Below are positions 55,446-64,000 of a stretch of 64,000 bases of DNA, piece after piece. Source of the stretch: Propionibacterium sp. (GTDB lineage Bacteria; Actinomycetota; Actinomycetes; Propionibacteriales; Propionibacteriaceae); assembly GCA_012517405.1 (NCBI GenBank), contig JAAYVB010000025.1, forward strand, positions 62,001 to 126,000, read 5' to 3'. The stretch's first letter is position 1, and every line of letters begins with the position of its first letter. The notes under the pieces are model-generated. The model had not been told where the DNA came from. It saw only the letters and a program-made list of their open reading frames with translations, and ran no database searches. A program made the position numbers and the translations under genes.

Positions 55446-56852
55446 CTACAGCACGCGGCTGTGTTCGGTGTGCTCCTTGACCGGGATCATCACCGCAAGA
55501 CCGATCGCCAGCACCACCACGATGCCGAGGATGCCCCAGTACTGGGTGTTCTCCTGGCCGGTGACCCGCGCTCCCACCGCGATCGCGATGCCGAACAGCG
55601 CCGGCGACAGGAACGAGACCACTCGTCCGGTGGTCGCATACAGGCCGAAGACCTCGCCGGACTTGCCCTCGGGAATCAGCCGGGCCAGGAAGCTACGGGA
55701 AGCCGACTGAGCAGGGCCGACGAACATGCACATGATCAGACCCGCCACCCAGAAGACGATCGCTCCCCCGTCGTGCAGGACGAAGACCACGGTGCCCATC
55801 AAGATCAGCGCGACGAGCGCCATGATGATGACCTTCTTGGGGCCGATCTTGTCGTCCAGCAGGCCGAAGGCGATGGTCGACAATCCTGCCACGATGTTGG
55901 CGGCCGCGCCGAAAACCACCACATCGCCGCTGCTGAAACCGAACGTCCCGGCCGCGATCACGGCGCCGAATGCGAAGACCCCGGCCAACCCGTCACGGAA
56001 GAGCGCCGAGGCGGCCAGGAAGTAGACGGTGTGACGGCTCAGCTTCCACAACCTGCCGATGGTGGCGGCCAACTCCGCGTAGGACGCGATCACCGGCGCC
56101 AGCCAGCCCCAGATCCAGCGGGGCTGCTTGCCTCGGTAGACCTCGATGCCAGGGATCGGGCGCCGCTGAGCCTGCGGCCTGTCGTGCAGGCTCACGAACG
56201 TCGGAATCGTGAACAGCAGCGTCCAGATCGCGCAGACCAGCATCGAGACCCGGATGTCCATGCCATCGTCCCCGGTGACGCCGAACCAGCCCACATCGGG
56301 CTGGATGAAGCCGAAGTAGATGACCAGCAGCACCACAATCCCGCCGAGGTAGCCCATCCCCCAGCCGAACCCGGACACCCGCCCGACATTGGCCTCGCCG
56401 GCGACATCGTCCAGCAGCGAGTTGTAGTTCACCCCGGCGATCTCGTTGATGATCGATCCGAAGCCCAGCAGTCCCAGGCCCAGCCACAGGTACGACGGAT
56501 CCGGGCGGACGAAGAAGAGCAGCGCGGAGATCAGCGCCAGCGTCCAGGTCAGTCCGCGCAGCACGGTGACGGTGCGTCCGCTGCGGTCGACGGTCTGTCC
56601 GAGCACCGGAGCCGCCAATGCCACCACCAGACCGGCGATCGTCGTCGACACCGACAGGGCCTGCGAGGTCTGGTTGGTGTTGCCGAACGACGAACTGGTT
56701 AGGTAGACCGCGAAGACGAAGGTGATGATGACGGTGTTGAAGGGCTGAGTGCCCCAGTCCCACATCGCCCAGCTGATGATCTTTTTCGCCGACGTGTCCT
56801 TGGGCCGGCCGAGCGCGGTTGCGGGTTCGCCCGCGATCGGTGGCATGGTCAT
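55446..56852 (-). CDS. MFS transporter (UMF1/Atg22-like)
   Basis: A 468-residue, 12-TM permease. The UMF1 signature includes the opening KKIISWAMWDWGTQPFNTVIITFVF and LPLIVNEIAGVNYNSLL-like SIINEIAGVNYNSLLDDVA. The substrate is unknown; yeast Atg22 exports vacuolar amino acids. Its ATG overlaps the parE stop by four bases, so the two are translated together. Confidence 0.88.
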   Translation of the reverse strand: MTMPPIAGEPATALGRPKDTSAKKIISWAMWDWGTQPFNTVIITFVFAVYLTSSSFGNTNQTSQALSVSTTIAGLVVALAAPVLGQTVDRSGRTVTVLRGLTWTLALISALLFFVRPDPSYLWLGLGLLGFGSIINEIAGVNYNSLLDDVAGEANVGRVSGFGWGMGYLGGIVVLLVIYFGFIQPDVGWFGVTGDDGMDIRVSMLVCAIWTLLFTIPTFVSLHDRPQAQRRPIPGIEVYRGKQPRWIWGWLAPVIASYAELAATIGRLWKLSRHTVYFLAASALFRDGLAGVFAFGAVIAAGTFGFSSGDVVVFGAAANIVAGLSTIAFGLLDDKIGPKKVIIMALVALILMGTVVFVLHDGGAIVFWVAGLIMCMFVGPAQSASRSFLARLIPEGKSGEVFGLYATTGRVVSFLSPALFGIAIAVGARVTGQENTQYWGILGIVVVLAIGLAVMIPVKEHTEHSRVL

Positions 56853-58936
56853 GCGTCGATCCGATCGTCGTCCAACTGGTAGGCGCCCTCGACGATGAAC
56901 TCCTTGCGCGGGCCGACCTCGTTGCCCATGAGCATCTCGAAGGTCCGTTCGGCCTGTTCCGCGTCGTCGACGGTGAGCCGCCTCAGCATCCGGCCGCGGG
57001 GATTCATCGTGGTCTCGGCCAGCTGATCGGCATCCATCTCACCCAGGCCCTTGTATCGTTGCGGTTCCTTGAACGCCTGGCCCTTCTTGGTGAGTTCGGC
57101 CAGTTTCCGCTGATACTCGGGGTCCGAGTAGGTGTAGATGTACTTGCTCATCCCCCGCTTCGGGTTGATCAGTTCGAAGCGGTGCAGCGGGGGTACCGCA
57201 GAGTAGACCCGACCGGCTTCCACCATCGGGCGCATGTAGCGGAAGAACAACGTGGCCAGCAGACATCGGATGTGAGCGCCGTCGGAGTCGGCGTCCGCCA
57301 TGAAGATGATCTTGCCGTATCGCGCGGAATCCAGATCGAAGGTCTTGCCGGAGCCGGCCCCCACGACCTGAATGATGGACGCGCACTCGGCGTTCTTCAG
57401 CATGTCCGCGACGCTGGCCTTCTGCACGTTGAGGATCTTGCCGCGGATCGGCAGCAACGCCTGGAACTCGGAATTGCGGGCGCGGCTGGCCGTACCGAGC
57501 GCCGAATCGCCCTCGACGATGAACAACTCGGCACTGTCGACCGACGGCGAGTGACAGTCCTTCAGCTTGGGTGGCAGGCTGGACGACTCCAGCGCTGTCT
57601 TGCGGCGCTGATTCTCCTTGTGAACCCGGGCGGCCACGCGGGTGCGAGAGGCGTTGACGACCTTCTCCATCACCTGCCGGGCCTGCGGACGCTCGGATGC
57701 CTTGGTCGAGTTCAGGAATGCCCCGAGTTCGGTCTCGACGACCTGCGCGACCAGCCGGGCGACCGGCGGTGTGCCCAGCACCTCTTTGGTCTGGCCCTCG
57801 AACTGAGGTTCGGGCAGTCTCACGGTGACGACCGCGGTCATCCCCTCCAGCACGTCGTCCTTGATGATGTCGTCGCCGCTCTTGAGCAGCCGGGTGCCGT
57901 CGAGCCCGCCCAGGAACGCCTTCAGCAGACCGCGTTCGAAACCCTGAACGTGGGTGCCGCCCTTGGGCGTGGCGACGATATTGACGAAGGAGCGTTCGAC
58001 CACGTCATAACCGGTTCCCCAACGCACGGCGATGTCCACGAACAGGTCGCGTTCGACATCGGTGGGAGTCATCGCGCCGTTCTCGTCCAGCATCGGGACC
58101 GTCTCGGTGAACGACTCATGGCCCTGAATGCGAATGACATCGGTGACCGGCGGATCGGTGGCCACGTAGTCGGCGAACTCCGCGATGCCGCCGTCGTGCC
58201 GGAATTGCTCGGTCGTCGGCTCTTCGCCGCGCTCATCGGTGACGACGAGTTCGAGCCCGGGCACCAGGAAGCTGGTCTGGCGGGCGCGCTCGATCAGGTG
58301 AGGCAAGGACAGCTGGGCGCCGGCCAGGAAGATCTGCCGATCGGGCCAGTAACGCACCCGGGTTCCGGTGACACCGCGGCCCACCTTGCCGATCTTGCGC
58401 AGTCCGTGCTGAGCGGTGAACGGGGCGTCAGGCCCCTCGCCGTCGAAAACGCCGGGAGTCCCGCGACGGAAGCTCATCGCCCAGACTGCGCCGTTGCGGT
58501 CGACCTCGACGTCCAACCGGGAGCTGAGCGCATTCACCACTGAGGCGCCCACCCCGTGCAGGCCACCTGCCACGTTGTAGTTGCCGGTGCCGAACTTTCC
58601 ACCGGCGTGCAGCTTGGTATAGACGACCTCGACGCCGACCAGCCCGGTACGCGGCTCGATATCGACCGGAATCCCGCGCCCTTGGTCGGCCACGAAGATC
58701 GAGCCGTCGGCCAGCAGCGTGATCTGGATCGATTCGCCGAAGCCTGCCAGGGCCTCATCAACGGCGTTGTCGATGATCTCCCACAGGCAGTGCATCAGAC
58801 CGCGGGTGTCGGTCGAGCCGATGTACATCGCGGGGCGTTTGCGGACGGCCTCGAGCCCTTCGAGGACGAGGAGGTTCTTCGCCTCGTAGTCACGGCTGGG
58901 AGCCGTGTTCAGCTTGCTATTACTACGTGGTGGCAC
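56849..58936 (-). CDS. parE: Type IIA topoisomerase B subunit (ParE, topoisomerase IV)
   Basis: A 695-residue ATPase subunit. The GHKL ATP site has EIIDNAVDEA, DQGRGIPVDIE and LHAGGKFGTGNYNVAGGLHG. The transducer follows, and the TOPRIM domain shows VEGDSALGTASRAR (near 472) and MADADSDGAHIRCL (near 547) with the metal-binding aspartates. The GTG start is at 58936. Proximity to sigA and length fit the ParE of actinobacteria rather than GyrB near dnaA; without gyrA or parC in the window the assignment is by context. Confidence 0.85.
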   Translation of the reverse strand: MPPRSNSKLNTAPSRDYEAKNLLVLEGLEAVRKRPAMYIGSTDTRGLMHCLWEIIDNAVDEALAGFGESIQITLLADGSIFVADQGRGIPVDIEPRTGLVGVEVVYTKLHAGGKFGTGNYNVAGGLHGVGASVVNALSSRLDVEVDRNGAVWAMSFRRGTPGVFDGEGPDAPFTAQHGLRKIGKVGRGVTGTRVRYWPDRQIFLAGAQLSLPHLIERARQTSFLVPGLELVVTDERGEEPTTEQFRHDGGIAEFADYVATDPPVTDVIRIQGHESFTETVPMLDENGAMTPTDVERDLFVDIAVRWGTGYDVVERSFVNIVATPKGGTHVQGFERGLLKAFLGGLDGTRLLKSGDDIIKDDVLEGMTAVVTVRLPEPQFEGQTKEVLGTPPVARLVAQVVETELGAFLNSTKASERPQARQVMEKVVNASRTRVAARVHKENQRRKTALESSSLPPKLKDCHSPSVDSAELFIVEGDSALGTASRARNSEFQALLPIRGKILNVQKASVADMLKNAECASIIQVVGAGSGKTFDLDSARYGKIIFMADADSDGAHIRCLLATLFFRYMRPMVEAGRVYSAVPPLHRFELINPKRGMSKYIYTYSDPEYQRKLAELTKKGQAFKEPQRYKGLGEMDADQLAETTMNPRGRMLRRLTVDDAEQAERTFEMLMGNEVGPRKEFIVEGAYQLDDDRIDA

Positions 58937-59125
58937 GGCTCGAAGCTTACAGACCAGCCGGCCTCGAGGACATCTTTGAATGACGCATGATCGAAACCCG
59001 ATCGCAACGAGTCTGGCGCTTGTCTTCTCCGGCCGGCGAGTAGGCTGACAGGCACGGGAACAAAGTTAACAGCAGATGTGTTGACGAGGCGACCGGCAGT
59101 ATCCCCGGATAGTGAGGAGAGAAAG

Positions 59126-59323
59126 TTGAACGCGACAGTCATGAGCGATCAGCAGCTGACAGCAGCAGACCGCTGCGACCGCTGTGGTGCGCAGGCTTAC
59201 CTTCGCGTAACCCTCGCATCGGGTGGCGAACTGCTTTTTTGCGCCCATCACGCACGTAAGCATTCCGACAAGCTGAAGCAGGTTGCTCTGCGTATTCACG
59301 ACGAGACCGACAAGCTCAGCTGA
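59126..59323 (+). CDS. Small zinc-ribbon protein (DUF7455-like)
   Basis: A 65-residue protein with CDRCGAQAYLRV and FCAHHARKH, giving a CxxC plus CxxH zinc-binding pattern. AGGAG at 59114-59118 is best spaced to the TTG at 59126, not to the ATG at 59141. It is divergent from parE. This group occurs near sigA in actinobacteria and its function is unknown. Confidence 0.8.
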   Translation: MNATVMSDQQLTAADRCDRCGAQAYLRVTLASGGELLFCAHHARKHSDKLKQVALRIHDETDKLS

Positions 59324-59347
59324 GCCATTCGTAGCCCACAAGCGTCG

Positions 59348-59373
59348 CGGCCCGGTTCGAATGAACCGGGCCG
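59348..59373 (+). terminator. Terminator after the zinc-ribbon gene
   Basis: CGGCCCGGTTC and GAACCGGGCCG form an 11-base stem with a four-base loop, followed by TTGT. Confidence 0.8.
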
Positions 59374-59441
59374 TTGTCGTATCTTCGACAGTGTGCGGAA
59401 AGGGGTTCGGGCCTTGACGCGGTGACCGAGGAGATGGATTC

Positions 59442-59900
59442 GTGAGCGAACAGCGGGCGTTGGACGCCTTGCGTGTGCTCGGTCTGGAGCAGATCGTCAC
59501 CCGGCATGGCCCGGTGGACTCACTGGCCGAAGCCGCCGAAGCGCGTGGCATCCAACCCGGTGACATCGTGAAGACCCTGGTGGTACGCCGCGGTCGCGAC
59601 GACTACCTGTTCGTGCTGGTGCCCGGTGATCGGACGTTCAGCTGGCCGAAGCTGCGTGCCCTGTTGGGCGTCAATCGGCTGTCCATGCCGGACGCGGACA
59701 CCGCATACGCGGTGACCGGCTATCTGCGCGGCACCATCACTCCGTTCGGTGCCAGCCACGCGTGGCCCGTGATCGCGGACGCGTCCATCCCCGGACGGCG
59801 GATCTCGATGGGTGCGGGTGCTCCCGGAGTCTCCGTTTCGCTGGAAGCGGATCAGATGATCGCCGCCCTCAAGGCGACGGTGGCCGACATCAGTGACTGA
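59442..59900 (+). CDS. YbaK/EbsC-family aminoacyl-tRNA deacylase-like protein
   Basis: A 152-residue YbaK-fold protein related to trans-editing domains that hydrolyse mischarged tRNA (Cys-tRNA-Pro, Ala-tRNA-Pro). Features are DIVKTLVVRRGRDDYLFVLVPG, the lysine in VKTLV and the GYLRGTITPFG loop. The GTG at 59442 has GAGGAG upstream. It ends two bases before the next start. Confidence 0.88.
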   Translation: MSEQRALDALRVLGLEQIVTRHGPVDSLAEAAEARGIQPGDIVKTLVVRRGRDDYLFVLVPGDRTFSWPKLRALLGVNRLSMPDADTAYAVTGYLRGTITPFGASHAWPVIADASIPGRRISMGAGAPGVSVSLEADQMIAALKATVADISD

Positions 59901-59902
59901 TC

Positions 59903-60847
59903 GTGAATTGGCCTGACGGCGCGGCACTCACTGCTTTCGGGCGCCAGGCCTTATCGCTGGTCGCCCAGCAACTGCGGACCGAATCGGTTACCTGCCTGCT
60001 GGCCCCCGACTACTACTGCCAGACCATGCTCGTCCCCTTCCTCATGGAAGGCATTCAGGTGCACGTGGTGGTGACCGGAGCAGACTGCCTGATGCGCGGG
60101 GATGCGCTGCTGGCAGCGGTGGATTCGCATCCGGGCTGCGCGATCCTGCATTGCGAGACGTTCGGGAATCGTCCGCATGCCGGCCTGGCCGCAACCCTGC
60201 ATGACACCGCCGGCCGCGGCATCAAGCTGATCATCGATCGCACGCACAGCTGGCTCGACCCCGCCACCACGCCGGCCGACTACACCGTCGCCAGCCTGCG
60301 CAAACTCCTGTCGGTCCCCGATGGTGCCTTCGTCACCGGGCTGCGGGCGCCGGTAGCTCTGGCGGCCAACCACGAGACGGACGAGGCGGTGCGCGCCCGC
60401 ATCCGCTATCTGGGCGATCCTGATCTTCGCGGGTTCGAGCTCGCCGAAGACGCCATCGACGACGCTTGGACCCCGGCTCCGCCCAGCCCGCAAAGCCTGC
60501 ACATCATCGATGCACTCGACGCCCGGGCGCTGCGCGAGCAGTATCTGATGACCGCTGATCGAGTACGGGCCGCACTCAACGAACGTCCGGTGCCCGGCCT
60601 GAACGTGATCAACCCCGCGAGTTCGTGTTGCGTGGCGCTGAGCCATCCTCGTGCGGCGGCGATCATGGACGACCTCGCCGCCCGCGGGGTCTACGGTCCG
60701 CTCTATTGGGGCCCGCCCGAGCATCTGCCACGCACTCATCACTGGCGCACCGACCTCTTCACGGTCCCGGTCGATCGGGCATGGGCCGGACGCGAGGAAC
60801 TGCTTGCGTCGTGGATAGAGCAAGCCGCCGCGGGGTGTTCTCTGTGA
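59903..60847 (+). CDS. PLP-dependent aminotransferase-like protein
   Basis: A 314-residue protein with a compact fold-type I plan. Asp112 in IIDRTHSWLD is placed where the PLP ring-nitrogen Asp is expected, and Lys134 in SLRKLLSVPDG is the likely Schiff-base lysine. It resembles proteins of polysaccharide loci with SLRKxxPxPDG. At 314 residues it is shorter than a full aminotransferase (about 380-400). The GTG follows YbaK by two bases, so they form a two-gene unit. No sugar-nucleotide genes lie nearby, which leaves its role open. Confidence 0.7.
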   Translation: MNWPDGAALTAFGRQALSLVAQQLRTESVTCLLAPDYYCQTMLVPFLMEGIQVHVVVTGADCLMRGDALLAAVDSHPGCAILHCETFGNRPHAGLAATLHDTAGRGIKLIIDRTHSWLDPATTPADYTVASLRKLLSVPDGAFVTGLRAPVALAANHETDEAVRARIRYLGDPDLRGFELAEDAIDDAWTPAPPSPQSLHIIDALDARALREQYLMTADRVRAALNERPVPGLNVINPASSCCVALSHPRAAAIMDDLAARGVYGPLYWGPPEHLPRTHHWRTDLFTVPVDRAWAGREELLASWIEQAAAGCSL

Positions 60848-60863
60848 GCGGACATCATTTGCC

Positions 60864-60881
60864 GGCCGGGGAATCCCGGCC
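60864..60881 (+). terminator. Short hairpin terminator
   Basis: GGCCGGG and CCCGGCC pair around GAAT just after the PLP-protein gene; no T run follows. Confidence 0.55.
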
Positions 60882-60942
60882 TAGGGTGACTGATTGGCGT
60901 GATCGCTGTCGAGCGATCAGATGAAGGAACGAGTCACTCAAG

Positions 60943-61002
60943 ATGATGTGGTGTCGGCTGTACATCGACCTCGCGCTGACTTTCAGCGCGGCGTGTCGCT
61001 GA
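60943..61002 (+). CDS. Cysteine-containing leader peptide upstream of DAACS transporter
   Basis: A 19-codon frame encoding MMWCRLYIDLALTFSAACR. It resembles the small leader peptides found in actinobacteria upstream of sulfur and cysteine genes, which share a basic-Tyr/His-(V/I)-Asp-Leu core and a late Cys before the stop. Here Cys4 and Cys18 frame the sequence. A stem GCGCTGA/TCAGCGC (60973-60989) lies inside the frame. Ribosome pausing at the late Cys codon under cysteine shortage would alter downstream RNA folding. The nearest purine-rich site is GAAGGAA at 60923, far upstream, so translation may start leaderless or at an unusual spacing. Confidence 0.6.
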   Translation: MMWCRLYIDLALTFSAACR

Positions 61003-61091
61003 CCAACAGCCATCCGGCATCGCCGTAGCTGCACCTCCAGGCAGCCCTTCGTCAGTCTTCCTCTTTTCCCATGTCGGGGTCTCTGCGACAG

Positions 61092-61118
61092 CTGAGGCCC
61101 TGATCTTTGCTCAGGAGA
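61092..61118 (+). promoter_or_regulatory. Stem that can sequester the transporter's Shine-Dalgarno
   Basis: CTGAG (61092-61096) can pair with CTCAG (61110-61114), and CCTGA (61099-61103) with TCAGG (61111-61115). Both would mask AGGAGA at 61113-61118, the ribosome site of the transporter gene. It fits a translational attenuation mechanism with the upstream leader peptide. Confidence 0.45.
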
Positions 61119-61121
61119 ACC

Positions 61122-62480
61122 ATGTCCGCAACCACGGATCAACCCCAAACACACAGAATCAAGGCGCCATCCTTCGGCGTCCAGGTCATCATCGGCCTGG
61201 TAGTCGGCGCCGTCCTCGGCGCGATCGCCCGCGTCGGACAGATCGAGTGGCTGACCGCGACTCTCACGCAGGTCGGCACCATCTTCGTCCAACTTCTTCG
61301 CGTCGTCGTCGTACCGCTGGTCCTGCTGGCCCTGGTGGTCAGCATCTCCCAGCTGCGCAAGGTCACCAACGCCGCCCGGCTCGCCGTTCAGACGCTGGTC
61401 TGGTTCGCGATCACCGCGTTCATCTCGGTGGTGATCGGCATCGTCCTCGGATTGGCGACCAATCCCGGCAAGGGCACCGGGGTCGACACCTCCACCGCCC
61501 AGGCCGTGTCCACCCAGGGCGGCTGGCTCGACTTCTTGAAGTCGATCGTGCCGGCCAACTTCCTCGGCCTGAGCGTCAGTTCCTCGGCCACGGTCTCGGA
61601 CGCCTCCGTCGCGGTCACCAGCAGCGTCAACTTCAATGTGCTGCAGATCGTCGTGCTCGGCATCGCCATCGGTGCCGCTGCGCTGGCCGTCGGAGCCAAG
61701 GCCGAACCGTTCCTCAAGTTGTCCGAGTCGGCACTGGAGATCTTCCAGAAGCTGGTCTGGTGGATCATCAAGCTGGCCCCGATCGGCTCGGCCGCACTGA
61801 TCGGCAAGGCTGTCGCCAGCTACGGCTGGAACCTGGTGCGTCCGCTGGCGGTCTTCTCCATCGATGTCTACGTCGGCTGCGCCCTGGTGCTGTTCGCGGT
61901 CTACCCCATCATCCTCAAGCTGCACGGGCTGAGCATCAAGCGCTTCTTCGCGGGCGCCTGGGAGTCCATCACGCTCGGCTTCGTCTCACGCTCCTCGGTC
62001 GGCACGCTGCCGGTGACTCAGCGCAATATGACGCAGAACCTCGGTGTTCCGGCCGAGTACGCGGCATTCGCCGCGCCGCTGGGCGCCACCACCAAGATGG
62101 ACGGTTGCGCCGCGATCTATCCGGCGCTGGCAGCCATCACCGTCGCCCAGATGTTCGGTATCAGCCTGTCGTTCACCGATTATCTGCTCATCGCCTTCGT
62201 CGCCGTGGTCGGTTCTGCTGCGACCGCGGGTCTGACGGGCGCGGTCGTGATGTTGACGCTGACCTTGTCGACCCTGGGCCTGCCGCTCGAGGGCGTCGGC
62301 CTGCTGCTGGCGATCGATCCGATCCTCGACATGATCCGCACCGCGACCAACGTGGCCGGTCAGTCGCTGGTTCCGGTGATCGTGTCCAAGCGCAACGGCA
62401 TCCTCGACCGGGCGCGCTATGACGGCCACACCGAGGCAGCGCCCGCCACCGAGTCGGACAAGCAGCCCGTCACCGTTTGA
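61122..62480 (+). CDS. DAACS-family cation symporter, candidate cystine importer
   Basis: A 452-residue transporter of the dicarboxylate/amino-acid:cation symporter family (DctA, GltP, TcyP). Eight TM helices and two re-entrant loops fit the family. Visible family blocks are VVPLVLLALVVSISQL, SRSSVGTLPVTQRNM and GATTKMDGCAAIYPALAAI, the latter around the HP1/HP2 substrate region. DAACS members carry C4-dicarboxylates, glutamate or L-cystine. The cysteine leader peptide upstream makes a TcyP-like cystine role plausible. AGGAGA precedes the ATG at 61122. Confidence 0.9.
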   Translation: MSATTDQPQTHRIKAPSFGVQVIIGLVVGAVLGAIARVGQIEWLTATLTQVGTIFVQLLRVVVVPLVLLALVVSISQLRKVTNAARLAVQTLVWFAITAFISVVIGIVLGLATNPGKGTGVDTSTAQAVSTQGGWLDFLKSIVPANFLGLSVSSSATVSDASVAVTSSVNFNVLQIVVLGIAIGAAALAVGAKAEPFLKLSESALEIFQKLVWWIIKLAPIGSAALIGKAVASYGWNLVRPLAVFSIDVYVGCALVLFAVYPIILKLHGLSIKRFFAGAWESITLGFVSRSSVGTLPVTQRNMTQNLGVPAEYAAFAAPLGATTKMDGCAAIYPALAAITVAQMFGISLSFTDYLLIAFVAVVGSAATAGLTGAVVMLTLTLSTLGLPLEGVGLLLAIDPILDMIRTATNVAGQSLVPVIVSKRNGILDRARYDGHTEAAPATESDKQPVTV

Positions 62481-62494
62481 TCGGTGGGTTCATA

Positions 62495-62538
62495 GAAGAG
62501 GGCGGGGTTCCGGTTCGTTCCGGATCCCCGCCCTCTTC
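62495..62538. terminator. Bidirectional terminator between symporter and sigA
   Basis: GAAGAGGGCGGGG pairs with CCCCGCCCTCTTC; an inner CCGG/CCGG pair flanks the loop TTCGTT. It separates two convergent genes. Confidence 0.88.
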
Positions 62539-62585
62539 GGCGTCTGCTTGAGCCCGCCATGCCGGGCCGACCGACTACCGGGCGA

Positions 62586-64000
62586 TCACTCGAGGTAGTC
62601 GCGCAGGATCTGCGACCGGGACGGATGGCGCAGCTTGCTCATCGTCTTCGATTCGATCTGGCGAATGCGCTCGCGGGTGACCCCGTAGACCTTGCCGATC
62701 TCGTCCAGCGTCTTCGGCTGGCCGTCGGTAAGACCGAATCGCATCGAGACCACGCCGGCCTCGCGTTCGCTCAGCGTGTCGAGCACATCGTGCAACTGCT
62801 CTTGCAGCAGCGTGAAGTTCACTGCATCCGCCGGGACGATCGCCTCGGAGTCCTCGATCAGATCGCCGAACTCGGAATCACCGTCCTCGCCCAGCGGGGT
62901 GTGCAAGGAGATGGGCTCGCGTCCGTACTTCTGCACCTCGATGACCTTCTCTGGGGTCATATCGAGTTCCCTGGCGAGTTCCTCGGGAAGAGGTTCACGA
63001 CCGAGATCCTGCAGCATCTGACGCTGTACTCGGGCCAGCTTGTTGATGACTTCGACCATGTGCACCGGAATACGGATGGTCCGCGCCTGGTCGGCCATGG
63101 CACGGGTGATGGCCTGCTTGATCCACCACGTCGCATAGGTCGAGAACTTGTAGCCCTTGGTGTAGTCGAACTTCTCGACCGCACGGATCAGGCCCAGGTT
63201 GCCTTCCTGAATCAGGTCGAGGAAGAGCATGCCGCGTCCGGTATAACGCTTGGCCAGTGACACAACCAGGCGAAGGTTCGCCTCGAGCAGGTGGTTCTTG
63301 GCGCGGTGGCCGTCCTCACTGATCCACAGATAGTCCTCGTAGTCACGGTCGACGACCGTGCCCTCGGTGAGTCGTTCCTCAGCGAACAGGCCCGCTTCGA
63401 TGCGTTTGGCCAGCTCGACTTCCTGAGCAGCGTTGAGCAGCGCTACCTTACCGATTTGCTTGAGGTAGTCCTTGACCGGGTCAGCGGTGGCGCCGGCCGA
63501 AACAACTTGTTGTTCCGGTTCGTCGGCATCATCGGAATCCGAGAGGCTGAAGGCTTCGTCGTCGGCGACCAGTTCGGCCTCATCCTTGGCGGCGGCCTTC
63601 GAGTCGAACTTTGAGTCGTCGACATCGTCGAGGTTGCGTTTCTTGCCCCCGACCGTTAGCACGACATCGTCCCCCTCGCGTTTGACTGTGACGTCAACCA
63701 TCTGACTGGCCACCTCCTGAACAGTCGGCTCCTTGGCCGCAGTCTTCGCGGTGGCTTTGCGGGACCGGGTGCCCCCGGATCTGGCGGCAGAGGCCTTCTT
63801 CGTCCGCGCGCTGGGCTTGTGCGCCCCTGTGGTGGTCGCGGCGCCGGTTGCGGCTGATGCTGCGGACTCGTTGCCGGCAGCCGAGGCCGTCGCCTTTCCA
63901 GTACGCTTTGCAGGAGCCTTCTCAGCAGGGACCGCGTCGGTCGGCTGCTCGCTGACCTTCGTCTTGCGGGTGCGCGCCGTCTTCACCAACGCGCCGGCAG
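62586..64000 (-). CDS. sigA: Primary sigma factor SigA (start may lie outside window)
   Basis: At least 467 residues; the frame stays open to the window edge, so the true start could be upstream. A TTG at 63989 is the first visible candidate. The N-terminal 150 residues are an Ala/Lys/Thr-rich, later acidic extension typical of actinobacterial HrdB/SigA. Region 1.2 starts [16 protein letters not shown]. Region 2 is [19 protein letters not shown] with [17 protein letters not shown] (-10 recognition). Region 3 is [17 protein letters not shown]. Region 4 has [22 protein letters not shown] (-35 recognition). It directs RNA polymerase to housekeeping promoters. Confidence 0.95.
   Translation of the reverse strand, partial: AGALVKTARTRKTKVSEQPTDAVPAEKAPAKRTGKATASAAGNESAASAATGAATTTGAHKPSARTKKASAARSGGTRSRKATAKTAAKEPTVQEVASQMVDVTVKREGDDVVLTVGGKKRNLDDVDDSKFDSKAAAKDEAELVADDEAFSLSDSDDADEPEQQVVSAGATADPVKDYLKQIGKVALLNAAQEVELAKRIEAGLFAEERLTEGTVVDRDYEDYLWISEDGHRAKNHLLEANLRLVVSLAKRYTGRGMLFLDLIQEGNLGLIRAVEKFDYTKGYKFSTYATWWIKQAITRAMADQARTIRIPVHMVEVINKLARVQRQMLQDLGREPLPEELARELDMTPEKVIEVQKYGREPISLHTPLGEDGDSEFGDLIEDSEAIVPADAVNFTLLQEQLHDVLDTLSEREAGVVSMRFGLTDGQPKTLDEIGKVYGVTRERIRQIESKTMSKLRHPSRSQILRDYLE

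Noticed and set aside
56819..58543. Long open frame (574 codons) antisense to parE
   Set aside because: It mirrors parE codons, has no ribosome site or recognisable domain, and parE carries complete GHKL and TOPRIM motifs.
60855..61925. 356-codon minus-strand frame overlapping the DAACS gene
   Set aside because: Its product is an Asp/Gly/Arg/Gln-rich mirror of the transporter codons and no start signal is present.

Overview
The window is chromosomal DNA from a high-GC Gram-positive bacterium (Actinomycetota). The marker blocks are secA-hpf-comF-lpqB-mtrB-mtrA, prfB-ftsE-ftsX-M23 peptidase-smpB-ssrA, fasR-like regulator-fabD-fabH-acpP-fabF-DUF3145, and sigA close to a parE-type topoisomerase gene. 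The tmRNA tag ends in RTDFALAA and neither the tRNA nor the tmRNA encodes its CCA end. My best placement is a Propionibacteriaceae-like lineage; this is inference from gene content, not a database result. No insertion sequence, prophage or CRISPR array was seen.

Layout. 1-10.2 kb is an accessory catabolic region: the end of a DhaL-type kinase, a nickel-pincer (LarA-like) racemase homologue, a sugar isomerase and a 3-hydroxyacyl-CoA-type dehydrogenase, then a divergent run with an Nramp-fold transporter, a DapA-type aldolase/lyase, an FGGY kinase, a small membrane protein and a transaldolase. Together they look like a pathway for a polyol or sugar acid of unknown identity. 10.2-12.2 kb holds Ku, a small protein and an Rv3235-like protein. 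12.2-21.7 kb is the secretion, ribosome hibernation and envelope-stress block. 21.7-25.5 kb has a thioesterase and an MMPL exporter with its divergent MarR regulator. 25.8-28.0 kb is a two-component system whose divergent spacer encodes a 15-residue peptide behind an ideal Shine-Dalgarno sequence, followed by tandem repeats upstream of the kinase gene. 28.1-34.4 kb runs from tmRNA to prfB. 34.5-37.4 kb has YqeY, tRNA-Val, an Hsp20 gene under HAIR (HspR) sites, DUF3052 and a reductase. 37.4-41.5 kb has aceE and a PfkB kinase. 41.6-47.2 kb is type II fatty acid synthesis. 47.3-55.4 kb has an S9 peptidase, a MoxR-DUF58-VWA operon and a HAD phosphatase. 55.4-64 kb has an MFS transporter, parE, a zinc-ribbon protein, YbaK, a PLP-fold protein, a DAACS symporter behind a cysteine-containing leader peptide, and sigA running to the window edge.

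The most novel material is (i) the peptide, inverted repeat and tandem repeats of the two-component locus, (ii) the cysteine leader peptide with a Shine-Dalgarno-sequestering stem before the DAACS transporter, and (iii) the undefined catabolic cluster, whose Nramp-fold transporter lacks the canonical metal-binding motifs and sits near a LarA-like enzyme that keeps its cofactor ligands.
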